From Tethya wilhelma (Eukaryota > Porifera > Demospongiae > Tethyida > Tethyidae), in the NCBI GenBank assembly GCA_964030475.1, contig CAXIPT010000030.1, positions 1-64,000 on the forward strand: DNA of 64,000 bases. Direction: 5' to 3'. Shown here piece by piece: positions 1-10,602 of this stretch (position 1 is the first letter of the stretch; each line of letters starts with the position of its first letter). Below the pieces are notes generated by a model. The model was not told the origin of the DNA, made no database searches, and was given only the letters and a program-made list of their open reading frames with translations. The translations under genes and the position numbers were made by a program.

Positions 1-84
1 GATCTTCCCTTCGTTTTTTCTTCTGCTCTCGCCTTGGAGTACGATTCTGAAGCTTAGTTTCATGACATGCTACTAAACAGTCAC

Positions 85-465
85 TTAGTGAGTGTCCGGT
101 AGAATTTTCGAATAAATTGGAGACCCGATTGAATACAGTCTTTGCTGCTTTTTAACTTCTCTAATGGGTACAGGACCCTTTGATTGTAAACGCTTCAAAT
201 TTTTTGATATGTTTGATATGTATGTGTTTTTTTCACTTTTAGTTATACCTGGAAATTTTGCTTGCAACTGTGGTGATAACCTTTTACATCCTTCACATAA
301 TTGGAGTGAGTGTAAATCCTTCGATTCAGGAGTTAGTTTTTTTCCAGAGAAATGAGAAAAGTATTCTTCTCTCAAAGACCTAGGATTCCATTTCTTGAAG
401 AAGAGTGGGAGTAATATCCTTAGCCTTTTAACAAAATGGTCTTCGTCCTTGATTTTAAAATCCAC
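85..465 (-). pseudogene. Frameshifted copy of the minus-strand gene at 2544-3473
   Basis: The translation matches the N-terminal third of the product encoded at 2544-3473, including the shared words ESKDLHSLQ and FPGITKSEKNTYISNISKN. Small indels shift the frame relative to the right copy near the start, and the reading frame breaks again around 'KKQQRLYS'. It continues past the window edge, so its far end cannot be judged. I read it as a degenerate duplicate. Confidence 0.7.
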
Positions 466-717
466 GTCTATTTTGAAAAACTCTTTGAAACTCCTCGACT
501 AGCTTTACTTTAATTATTGCAGTCTTGTAGCTTTGTCCAATTTTTTACAATATGTACTTTCTTTGCTACATGAAAGGCTGCTACTTTTGTATATCCACAA
601 CCAAAGTACTGAGACATCTAGAATTTCTGCATAATAATTATTGTTAACAGTAATGTTAATTCAAGTTCGAAGTTTGATTTTACAATTCATAATTGTAATT
701 GGCATTGTTAGGCAAAT

Positions 718-783
718 CGCCCCCCCCTCCCCCCAAACATGGCATGTACACACACACACACACACAGACACACACTCACACTC

Positions 784-822
<39 letters not shown>
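718..822. repeat. Poly-C followed by (CA)n microsatellite
   Basis: A run of C interrupted by T is followed by an interrupted (CA)n tract. The duplicated copy at about 3712-3766 has a shorter CA tract, so this is a length-variable site between the two duplicates. Confidence 0.9.
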
Positions 823-823
<1 letters not shown>

Positions 824-1251
824 TTGAAGACCTACGTATGTCCATAATGCTCAGATGCTATGCAAAGACCTGTATCTATAATGATGCTAGAGATGAGATG
901 TTACATGTACACTACTGAGCATCTTGCTTACTGAGTCACAAGCCAGCTATACTTATAGCTAGCTAGCTATGGCTAGCTATATAGCTCTGTATCTACAGAC
1001 ATGTCAGTATACAGCTATTGCAGCATGATAGTATTACATTGTTAATGTTTCTTATTGCAATTCTTACCTCAATTATGCTTTTAAAGTGGTTTACATACGC
1101 TCTGTGAAAGATTTCAGATGGAGTTTCTCAGTAGCAGCTGTTATTGGCATGCAGCTTCTTTGCCGCGCACGCTTATAAGTAGGGACTGTCCCTCGTTAAG
1201 CAAACCACATACGACCTTTGACCCTGAATTTTACATTGAAAACTGTGTGAG

Positions 1252-1597
1252 AAACCCAAAACCCAACAGAGTTATCGAATATGGAAACGATACTATTCTC
1301 TCAAATCAAATCCAGATGTTCAGAGGATGATTATCATGCTAGAAGGTATTGTATTTTTTTGTTAATATGGAGTACCGGTTTATATAATATCAGTAGGTGA
1401 ACTAGATAATACCGTGTGTGTGTGTGTGTGTGTGTCGGATGTTACTAAGCAACAGTAGTAATTCAAGTATAGTTTATGGAATTATAGTATACTACACAGA
1501 AGGCAGAATATTGTTTATTTAGTAACATGTGATTGCTTTAAAATAGAGTCACAGCCTAAACATTATTTGCTAGTGGGCAGCACTGATGAGGACTGCA

Positions 1598-1659
<62 letters not shown>

Positions 1660-1745
1660 CGATCTGTGTGTCTGTGTGTGTGTGTGTGTGCATGTGTGTT
1701 AATCGTGTGTTTGTGCGTACGTGTGTGTGTGTGTGTNATTTTATT
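1252..1745 (+). mobile_element. Fragment of the MULE gene found intact-length at 49.6-53.1 kb
   Basis: Positions 1252-1740 match 50340-50770 almost exactly. Shared are the exon end (AACAGAGTTATCGAATATGG, then a GAAG/GTATTG splice donor), the following intron, its two (GT)n tracts and the CAGCACTGATGAGGACTGCA word between them. Only the end of exon 3 and most of intron 3 are present, so this is a non-coding fragment. A single N lies at the end of the second GT tract (1737), and the match stops there. Confidence 0.85.
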
Positions 1746-2458
1746 GCAATAATATACTTCCCCCAGGCAATGGTTTCAACCAATGAGAATGCAGGATTGT
1801 CAATTTTAGCTGAATATTGTTTCTTCATTTGCATATTGTTCCTTATTTATGTTTTGTTATGAATATTGTTCCTTCATTAATTTTAGTGCATGAAGATGCA
1901 ATGTTGTTTATCAAGCCTTTTAAACTATCAGCAAGAGAGACAACTAGTCCAAAGAGATAGGAAGGAGACACAACAGACTCACTAAGTTCTCAGTGGCAGA
2001 ATCATGCACTAAACTTGAAATTTCAATAGGTCAAATGCTCCAGCCTAACACTTACACATTCAAGCTGTTTTAAATTGCCAGCATGAAAGATAAAATCATC
2101 CACAGACTGGTACAGAGGTACTAGAAGCAGCCACATTCGCTGAAATTCTGCCAGAATACTTATTGCCTGGTAAAGGTCGACGCTTACACTGTTTAGTATT
2201 CTATTTAACGTTCACCGGTTCTTTAGGTAGCAAGCAAAGCAAAACTGTGTAAAGACTATAGCGACAGTACTGTAGAAACGACGAAGAAACTTATTTCGAG
2301 TGTTCTTTTGAATTTCTGACCGAGCAAAAACTGGTTGCTATGCTGAAGAAGCGAAGGTAACATAGTAAACGCGGACCAATCAGATTGCAGCAGAAAATTT
2401 AACCAAATGAAAAGCAACTTTTGTGCGGAAATATAACAGTTATAAACTGGTTTCCAAG

Positions 2459-2532
2459 GATTTATGGCTACGTAAACAGCCTTCGCCTTCGGGCTACGCC
2501 CTCAGGCTCAGGCAGTTTACTGCCATAAATCC
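2459..2532. repeat. Inverted repeat (hairpin) with GGATTTATGGC arms
   Basis: GGATTTATGGC is followed by CGTAAAC, a GC-rich loop of about 35 bp, then GTTTAC and GCCATAAATCC. GTTATAAAC occurs outside both arms, offset by a 10-bp insertion on the left. The hairpin lies just downstream of the stop of the minus-strand gene at 2544, so it could be a transposon terminus or a 3'-end structure. Confidence 0.6.
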
Positions 2533-2543
2533 GTTTATAACTA

Positions 2544-3473
2544 TTACATAATTGTCTTTCTAATTGTTTCAGTGGGTGGAGTAACTGGAATGCTAATTTC
2601 ACCCCCAGGCCCTTTTCTCTTTCGTCGTCTAATACGAGGAGTTGGCTGTTTGTTGAAGCGGTTTGTGTCAACACCATTTGCTTGTAAGTATTCTTTCAAG
2701 ACTTGTCCTGAATTTTTAGGAACTTTTTCTGCAAGTACATGTAAATTGTATTTTGTAGAAAGTGCAGACCAGTTGATAGTACTGTCAGGACTTGATTTGA
2801 CTTCTTCTATCAGTGCTTCTTTGTTGTCTAGCCTAACTTGTCTCAAATTTGGACTGTGAGATTTTGGCTTAGCTGGGATCTGATTCTCTTTGCTCTCAAA
2901 TCCTTCAATCAGTCTGATTTTGTTAAATTGTTTTAAAGATGTTCGAGTTCCTAGTACAGCAGCTGTAGATGTTTGGTTTTTTGTCAGTTCTAATGCTTTC
3001 TTGTATCGTGTAAGATCTTTCCTTCGTTTTTTCTTCTGCTCTCGCCTTGGAGTACGATACTGAAGCTTAGTTTCATGACATGCTACTAAACAGTCACTCA
3101 GTGAGTGTCCGGTAGAATTTTCAAATGAATTGGAGACCTGATTGAATACAGTCTTTGCTGCTTTTTTAGCTTCTCTAATGGGTACAGGACCCTTTGATTG
3201 TAAACGCTTCAAATTTTTTGATATGTTCGATATGTATGTGTTTTTTTCACTTTTAGTTATACCTGGAAATTTTGCTTGCAAGTGTGGTGATAACCTTTCA
3301 CATGATTGGAGTGAGTGTAAATCCTTCGATTCAGGAGCTATTTTTTTCCAGGAATCTTCAGAGAAATGAGAAAGTATTCTTCTCTCAAAAACGTAGGATT
3401 CCATTTCTTGAAGAGTGGGAGTAATATCCTTAGCCTTTAACAAAATGGTCTTCGTCCTTGATTTTAAATCCAC
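2544..3473 (-). CDS. Unrecognised basic protein, possibly transposon-encoded
   Basis: An uninterrupted frame of 309 codons encodes a lysine- and arginine-rich protein. The first half contains FPGITKSEKNTYISNISKN and a basic stretch (RREQKKKRRKDLTRYKK near residues 145-160). The C-terminal third has a helix-turn-helix-like pattern, NWSALSTKYNLHV then NSGQVLKEYLQANGVD, followed by a basic tail (PRIRRRKRKGPGG). This composition suggests nucleic-acid binding, but I do not recognise a named family. The start is uncertain: codons upstream in another frame match the left duplicate, so the true N-terminus may lie beyond 3473. A partial, broken duplicate at 85-465 suggests a repeated element. Confidence 0.55.
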   Translation of the reverse strand: MDLKSRTKTILLKAKDITPTLQEMESYVFERRILSHFSEDSWKKIAPESKDLHSLQSCERLSPHLQAKFPGITKSEKNTYISNISKNLKRLQSKGPVPIREAKKAAKTVFNQVSNSFENSTGHSLSDCLVACHETKLQYRTPRREQKKKRRKDLTRYKKALELTKNQTSTAAVLGTRTSLKQFNKIRLIEGFESKENQIPAKPKSHSPNLRQVRLDNKEALIEEVKSSPDSTINWSALSTKYNLHVLAEKVPKNSGQVLKEYLQANGVDTNRFNKQPTPRIRRRKRKGPGGEISIPVTPPTETIRKTIM

Positions 3474-3735
3474 GTCTATTTTGAAAAACTTTTTGAAACT
3501 CCTCGACTAGCTTTACTTTCAGTCTTGTAACTTTGTCCAATTTTTTACAATATGTACTCTCTTTGCTACATGAAAGGCTGCTACTTTTGCATATCCACAA
3601 CAAAAGTACTGAGACATCTAGATTTGTGCGTAATAATTACAGTAATGTTAATTCAAGTTTGAAGTTTGATTTTACAACTCATAATTGTAATTGGCATTGT
3701 TAGGCAAATCATCCCCCCCCCCCCAAACACAGCAT

Positions 3736-3769
<34 letters not shown>

Positions 3770-4205
3770 TTGAAGACCTACGTATGTCCATGATGCTCAG
3801 ATGCTATGTAAAGTGATGCAAAGACTTGTATCTATAATGATGCTAGAGATGAGATGTTACATGTACACTACTGAGCATCTTGCTAACTGAGTCACAAGCC
3901 AGCTATACTTATAGCTAGCTAGCTATGGCTAGCTATATAGCTCTGTATCTAGACATGTCAGTATACAGCTATTGCAGCATGATAGTATTACATTGTTAAA
4001 TGTTTGTTATTGCAATTCTTACCTCAATTATGCTTCTAAAGTGGTTTACATACGCTCTGTGAAAGATTTCAGAACGAGTTTCTCAGTAGCAGCAGCTGTT
4101 ATTGGCATGCAGCTTCTTTGGCGCGCGCGCGCTTATAAGTAGGGACTGTTCCTCGTTAAGCGAACCACATACGACCTTTGACCCTGAATTTTACATTGAA
4201 AACTT
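3014..4205. repeat. Direct duplication, right copy
   Basis: Partner of 1-1250. It includes the 5' part of the minus-strand gene, a poly-C/(CA)n tract at 3712-3766 and the plus-strand candidate exon. Beyond 4205 it continues into sequence absent from the left copy. Confidence 0.85.
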
Positions 4206-4334
4206 TGTGAGAGAATGCGGTAGTTTAAAACCTCGAGTTAGCGTAGTTTATTGGTTTCATCAGTTTAAACAAAGACCAAAGAACTTTGTTTCAGCCGGAT
4301 CTGAAAGCGGACTCGCTTATCTGCCAAGTAACAG
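4090..4334 (+). CDS. Candidate coding exon, function unknown
   Basis: An open frame includes TFDPEFYIENFVRECG and VVYWFHQFKQRPKNFVSAG and ends at a good donor (AACAG/GTATGT at about 4334). It lies head to head with the minus-strand gene at 2544-3473, with a CA tract between them, so both could belong to one bidirectional element. I find no convincing second exon downstream. The left duplicate retains only the first part (1118-1250) before its rearrangement junction. Confidence 0.35.
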
Positions 4335-4749
4335 GTATGTTTGCATAAATTAAACTCCAATTTTATGTGTTTGAAAGTATTAGTTTGCTAGTATGCGCCA
4401 AATACTGCATTAGTGACAGGGATTGTTCATCAAGTTTTTGATCTAAAATCCACAGTTAAGGTAGAATAAAAGACTATTACAACTGCCGCATTTATGCTAG
4501 AAGTTTGTTGCGGAAGTGTTGTTTATTAGAGTTAATTAACCGCACTTGATGTATTTATTAATAATTTTATTGGTAAAAATGAAATCAGCTGTTCATTAAC
4601 TTTAGTCTGATATGCATACTTCTTGATATAAATCTTCAACAACTGAGCAGTGGTTGCTTATGTAAAGTCCTTGAGTGAACTGTATTAAACACTGTGACCC
4701 AGTCCTTAATGTACCTGAGAATTGCTGATTCTACTGAGACACTTGATGC

Positions 4750-5106
4750 TCGTTTGGATGCCATAGCGTGTTTGTTTTGAGCTCTATTATCCTGTTTGAC
4801 AATATCACTTTCAAACGTTTGGATGCCATAGCCTGTTTGTTTTGATCTCTATACTGCAGCTTGACAATATCACTTTGATTTGCACGTTTAGATGTCATAG
4901 CCAGTTTGCTTAACACTATCACTATCATTTTCTCATTATGTTGCCATATTAAACTTATTGCTTAATCTGTTGGCACGCTTGTATATTTTTGAAATACTAT
5001 CACTCAATCTGCGATTAGTCCTTTGTTGTTTGACTCATTGGCACGCTTGAAATTCTATCACTCAATCTGCGATTAGTCCTTTGTTGTTCTGACTCATTGG
5101 CATGCT
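4750..5106. repeat. Two short tandem repeat clusters (about 60-65 bp units)
   Basis: Between 4750 and 4935 a unit of about 65 bp containing GTTTGGATGCCATAGC and TTGACAATATCACTTT recurs about 2.7 times. Between 4985 and 5106 a second unit of about 60 bp, containing ATCACTCAATCTGCGATTAG and TTTGTTGTT, recurs twice. The short frame spanning the first cluster is repeat-derived. Confidence 0.7.
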
Positions 5107-6500
5107 TGGACAACTTGGATCTACAATCAAGTATTTGACGATTAGCCTTCCGTTGCTCAGTTTAACTAGCTCTTTTGGCAGCTTTTTTATCCTTGTCTTG
5201 CTTTCTACGGTTTACTACATCACACATGCTCTCCATTGACCTTAAAGCTTGCATTTGAAACTTCTTACTAGGCACACGGACTCTTCTGGTCACATGGCCA
5301 CAATTACAACTTGTTGCATGAAGTCACCTAACATCAAAGGTGCTGCTGTGCCAATATGCCATATGGCACGGTGGAGCTGTAGCATCAAAGGTGCCGGTGT
5401 GCCAATATATGCCATATGGCACAGGAATTGTGTTGATAGTAACAGCTGATTCTTTTCATGTGCCACTTAAGAAACAAGAAAACAAGCCCCCAATACATCA
5501 CTTCCCTAGGAACAAGCGGTTGCTTTATAGTAACGTAACGTCAATTTGGATTCATTTGTTGAAAAACCAGTGAGAGAAAGAGCGTGCAGCTAGTAGCTGT
5601 GCCCAAAAAATGTTTCTTTGTTGCCAGAAAACTTTCTATTTTCCCAGAAAACTTTCTATGTTACTCGAAAACTTGTCAATTTGAGTCAGAAGGTTAGTAT
5701 GTTATCGTTTCAAGGTTTTTGAGACAGCAAACTTTCTCGTGTTCTTTTCGTGGATCATCTACACAGAAATTAGTTCGCTAGCCATTGTAGTACACGATTC
5801 AACCTTTCTTCATGCAACAAATTACTTATTGCATGGGCTTCTCTCGTGCCACATGGATTTATTGGCACAGTAGTGCCAATAAATTCCATGTGGCACTTGA
5901 GCCCATGCAATAAGTAATACATAATCTTTTTATATGGTTAACACCGGAACACTCAGGGCAAATTTTGTTAGACTTGATTCAAACACAACAAAATTGCTAT
6001 AGGAATACAAAATCAAGTAACTCACAACAAAGAGAACTCTAAGAGAGCAGATTCAAGCAGTATATCCGACCTCAATGATAGCAGTCAGAAATTGTGTATT
6101 TTCTAAATAACGCACACTCCTACTTGGCGTATACTCTAGGCGTGGCGCAAGCTTAACGCTCAGAAAAAGCACAAAAGGCTCGAATCTCAGCAAATACAGT
6201 GTTTTGCAAGATTCTACACAACAAATATCAAGGTAATTTCGATTCATGAACGTAGGTACCTTCCGTTTGGGCAAGAGCTCATGAGGGCCGTAGGCCCAAA
6301 GGAGCGATTAACATCGTATAGTATTGTGTTCCAGACATTGCAATAGGTTTGTAGCAAAAGCATTTCCTTATATAGATACACAAAGGGATGAGCTTAACCA
6401 ACTATAGCCTTGGGTGGTACTTGAGTTAAGTACTGATAATGTAAACATTACTATGTGGTTATGACTGCGCACGTGTAGGCAGCCATAAGCACGAGTATGG
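5107..6500. other. No gene seen apart from the palindrome
   Basis: Short frames occur on both strands but lack conserved motifs or splice structure. The CAGAAAACTTTCTAT word is repeated near 5620-5660. Confidence 0.5.
5821..5918. repeat. Near-perfect 98-bp palindrome
   Basis: The arms begin ATTACTTATTGCATGGGCT and end with its reverse complement. Inside are TCGTGCCACATGG, ATTTATTGGCAC and their complements around a loop of about 4 bp. Two related words, GCCAATATGCCATATGGCAC and its variant, sit at about 5351 and 5401. The shape fits a foldback MITE, or a small-RNA hairpin if transcribed. The sequence alone does not decide. Confidence 0.8.
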
Positions 6501-6544
6501 CTCAACCAAGTACAGAAAAAAGCAAGAAAAAAAAGAAGAGATTG

Positions 6545-7640
6545 TTGTCCAAAAAAAGACATCGCATTTTTTGTGACAGAGCTTCGTAGAGCAATTATGA
6601 TTGCAGCTGTAGTGAAAGAAGTGGAATCAGAGCAGTATTTTGATGAGAGGAAACAGTTATGGTGCTACTTAAATGGCAACCCATCTAAGAGAATTACGTA
6701 ATATCAGCTTGTTGTACTTCTGTAGAACTTATGAAGCTGGAGCTAAAGGAGCAGATAGACATGCAAGATTGCTAATAGAATGGAGTAAACTCAATGCACA
6801 ATATGCTATAAACAATACAGCTGAAAGAAATTGCTGGTGGGAAGGTGTGCTTGCAGGCTTTAAAAAAACTGTTAGTGATGAATGTAGGAGTGCATTAATA
6901 TCATCTATTTTCTCAGCTACATTCACATATTTGTCTAAGCAAATTCAGCTACTTTTGGGTCTACTGGAAAATGAGTGTGTTTTGAACTCATCTCTTCCAA
7001 TTTTATAAGAACCAACACCTGATGACGACCTTGCACCATGCATCTATCCATCTGAGAAGAAGATCTATTGGTGTTAATACAGCCTTAACAACAGGCTAAC
7101 TACTAAAAAAAGCAATTCTCCCACAATTGCAACTGTTGGGAGTCATGCTTGATACCAGCAGTCTTAAAGCTACAGGATCGTGGAAGACTGAAGTTCCCAC
7201 ACAAAACTCTTCTACCATTCTGTAGATCATGCTCACTTGAAATTAAAAGACACAATCTAAGGACAAAAGGAAGAACTATATCTGGTGTAAGTTGTGCAAT
7301 TATGTGCTAATGCACTTATTTTTTGACTGAGTAAAACCTAATTTTATACAGGCAGCAAAAAAAGCAATTCGTGAAGACAGTGGCTTAAAAGAAATGTTTA
7401 TTGCTGTCTGTCAAGTACGCTCCATTTCAGTCAGTAGTTATACTGAAGAACACCTCAAAGATTTGTATGTAGAGTTAACAACTAGAGTGATTAACACTAT
7501 GATGAACTCTCTACTCCAAAGCTCTGCAATGTTAGACAGAATTGAGGCAAAAAAGGTGTTGATGTTGATGTTGGATTAAGAGATAGACTTAAAGTATATG
7601 CTGTTGAGAAGTCTGCATTTATAAATAGTTCATAGCAATT
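6545..7640 (+). pseudogene. Degenerate multi-exon gene, family not recognised
   Basis: Several open pieces read as protein but do not join cleanly. One begins VTELRRAIMIAAVVKEVES at about 6570 and is stopped near 6693. A frame-shifted continuation (6673-7008) contains AGFKKTVSDECRSALISSIF. A later exon-like piece from about 7350 contains REDSGLKEMFIAVCQVRSI and VELTTRVINTMMNSLLQSS, ending at a possible donor (AAAAAG/GTGTTG). It faces another degenerate gene on the minus strand. No catalytic motif identifies the family. Probably transposon-derived. Confidence 0.4.
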
Positions 7641-7664
7641 TAATTTTTGTTCAACACTTGCATC

Positions 7665-8875
7665 TTAGGTTTCAGAGTTAATGTATGTACTGTACGACAA
7701 CTTTGCAGATTTCTTTAGAGGATGTTGACGGATATAAAGTGCAGTATCTCTGTAATCATCTCCACTCTTGCTTCTAGAAACATTTCCTTTTATCATTATA
7801 GCTGCCTGAGCACTTGCATAGTTAGTAGCCATTAGGTTTCCCCCGGTGGTGTATTTTAATTGACTGAAGAGCGTTTCAATAGCACTTCCATTCATACGTA
7901 TTGGATGAATGCTGTATTCAGGGTGTCGAGTTAAGAAGTCTTCACAGAACTCTATGAATCAAAACACCATTATTCTAAGCAGATCCCAAGTCTGCCATGG
8001 TAGAAAGCTCCGTTTCTCATTGCATGTAAACGAGTATCCTGCATACAGAAATGTACAGCCAACCTGTTGTTAAACACTACCTGTAGTATGTAATGTACAA
8101 TATTTCAATGTTATGCATGTGCTCCAATTAGAATACTGACAATGATCAACCATCTCATCAGCCCAGCCTTTGAAATATGCATACCCTTTGTTGATCGAAG
8201 TTAGAATAGGTTTGGTTTTTGAACGTATAAATGCCTTTTTCCCTAAGATTCCCCTCTCAAATATCGAGTTACATGCCTGGAGATACTTCACAACTTCAGA
8301 TACATATTTAAGGTCACCTGGAATTGGTTGCTGTAACATATACTCCTGGAGCTCACAGATAACATATTCTTGCTGAAAATAGATACCACATGACGAACTA
8401 TGGTACTGTGATGGATATTTAGATTAATTTTAGTTGCTTACTTGCATGATTTTAGCTGGTTTAACATTAAGACGTGTCCATGAATCACGATGAATGTAGT
8501 TCTCTTTTAGATCTGGCACTCTAGGTAACTGACCGGCTTGTTTACGACTGATCTCCCTTTGATACATATCTTCCAAAGCATCCCATCCAAACTTGATGCC
8601 ACCGTGAGTGAAACAGCTAGGAGATTCCCACTTGTTCTTGAGTGATGTAAAGCAGCAATCATATTCTTAAGCTACAAAGAAATTATACTGCTTATAACAA
8701 TGTCATAATAATAAAACGTTTGGTGTAACTTGCCTGATGAGTAGGGCAAATAATTGGATAAATATACTGTCCACTGTATGGGTTTAAAAATGCAGTTGAA
8801 AACTTGTGTTGATCTTCTTGCTTTGGATTTGGTGCTAACTGTCCAGACTTCCCCATTAGCAGTTTAAGCAGTGTC
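7665..8875 (-). pseudogene. Degenerate gene facing 6545-7640, transposon-like, truncated at a gap
   Basis: Read from 8875 leftward, translated pieces are KSGQLAPNPKQEDQHKFSTA with CPTHQ; then GGIKFGWDALEDMYQREISR and RVPDLKENYIHRDSWTRLNV; then VVKYLQACNSIFERGIL; then NGSAIETLFSQLKYTTGGNL and NYASAQAAIMIKGNVS. Intron-like gaps separate them. The frame changes inside the LKNMIAALHHSR/KNKWESPSCF region near 8640, so at least one frameshift is present. Upstream sequence is cut by an N at 8876, where the satellite starts. The repeated 'RDSWTRLNV..KIMQ' style resembles uncharacterised transposon proteins I associate with sponges and cnidarians, but I cannot name the family. Confidence 0.4.
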
Positions 8876-8876
8876 N

Positions 8877-10398
8877 TTTAAGCACAAAAGAAACACTTTT
8901 GTGAATAGTTACTTTTTCAAAACTTGGAACATTATCTTGAGCTAGTTGAAAAACAATGTCTTTAAGAAACAAAGTTTTCTCACAGTACAGATAAAGAACT
9001 TAGTCTTTTTGACTGACTATCGACTTAGAAAATTTTCCGTGACTGAAAAATACACTTTTAACAAAAAATGCTTATTTTGTTTCGAAAAATTTTTTTAGCA
9101 CAAAAGAAACACTTTTGTGAAAAGTTACTTTTTTCAACACTTGGAACATTATCTTGAGTTGTATAACATTGTGATAAACAAAGTTTTCTAACAGTACAGA
9201 TAAAGAAGTAAGTCTTTTTGACTGACTATCAACTTAGACACTTGAAACATCTTTAGCTGAAAAACTTTGTGATAAACAAAGTCCTCTCACAGTACAGATA
9301 AAGAACTTACACAGTTGCCAAAAAACGTTTATTTTGCCTTGAAAACATTTTTTAGTACAAAAGAAACACTTTTGTGAATAGCTGCATTTTTCAACACTCG
9401 AAACATTATCCTGAGCTGAAAAACTGTGATAAACAAAGTTTTCTCACAGTACAGATAAAATATATAGTACTTTTGACTGACTATCGACTTAGAAAATTTT
9501 CTGTGACTGAAAAAAACACTTTTGAAAAAAAATGTTTATTTTACCTTGAAAACATTTTTTGCACAAAAGAAACACTTTTGCGAATAGTTACTTTTTTCAA
9601 CACTTGTAACATTATCTTGATGTGAAAAAAATTGTAATAAACAAAGTTTTCTCCCAGTACAGATAAAGAACTTAGTCTTTTTGACTGAATATCGACTTAG
9701 AAAATTTTCTGTTACTGAAAAATACACTGACAAAATGTTTTTTTGCCTTGAAAACATTTTTTAGCACAAAAGTAACACTTTTGTGAATAGTTACATTTTC
9801 AACACTTTTAGCTGAAAAACTGTAATAAACAAAGTCTTCTTACAGTACAGATAAAGAACTTTGTCTTTTTGACTGACTATCGACTTAGAAAATTTTCTGT
9901 GACTGAAAAATACACTTTTGACAAAAAACGTTTATTTTGTCTTGAAAAATTTTTTAGCACAAAAGAAACATTTTTTGAATAGTTACATTTTTCAACACTT
10001 GGAACATTATCTTGAGTTGAAAAACATCTGTAATAAACAAAGTTTTCTCACAGTACAGATAAAGAACTTTGTCTTTTTGACTGATTATACTCTTAGAAAA
10101 ATTTCTGTGACTAAAAAATACACTATTGTCAAAAAACGTTTGTTTTGCCTTGAAAACATTTTTTGCACAAAAGAAACAATTTTGTAAATAGTTACTTTTT
10201 TCAACACTTGGAACATTATCTTGAAGTGAAAAAACCTTGTCTGTAATAAACAAAGTTTTCTCACAGAACAGAAAAAAAACTTAGTCTTTTTGACTGACTA
10301 TCGACTTAGAAAATATTCTGTGACTGAAAAATACACTTTTGACAAAAAACGTTTATTTTGCCTTGAAAACATTTTTTAGCAGAAAAGAAACACTTTTG
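8877..10398 (-). repeat. Satellite array, inverted orientation, diverged subfamily
   Basis: About seven monomers of roughly 200 bp. The reverse complement of the monomer matches the large arrays from 15.7 kb onward: GCACAAAAGAAACACTTTTG, CAACACTTGGAACATTATC and AAACAAAGTTTTCTCACAGT all have counterparts there. Subfamily-specific changes include CTTTTTGACTGACTATCGAC. The palindrome present in forward monomers is degraded here to CTTAGAAAATTTTCTGTGAC. The frames on either strand arise from the repeat and are not counted as genes. Confidence 0.9.
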
Positions 10399-10602
10399 TT
10401 AACCGATTACCTGCGGAATTTAATTTCCTACGTCACGCGGTAATGAAATTAAATAATCATTAATAAATCGAGCGTGTGACAAAAAAGTCCCCATAGCTCG
10501 AAGCGAGAAGAACTTTGCTATGGGCAAGTTGTTCCCAAGGTGATCAGCATTGCCGATGCTATCTCGATCTCAAGTTTTGACGCTTTGAAACGGAACAACA
10601 AA

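Larger units (their letters stand above)
1..1250. repeat. Direct duplication, left copy (partner 3014-4205)
   Basis: This segment aligns nearly base for base with 3014-4205. Both copies run through the same minus-strand coding remnant, a C-run plus (CA)n tract, a patch of repeated GCTAGCTA-type words, and the same plus-strand segment containing TTTGACCCTGAATTTTAC. The copies differ by small indels and substitutions. The left copy is cut off by the window edge. At about 1250 it switches abruptly into sequence matching the MULE pseudogene at 50.34 kb, while the right copy continues into other sequence, so a rearrangement joined two repeats here. About 1.8 kb separates the copies. Confidence 0.85.
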
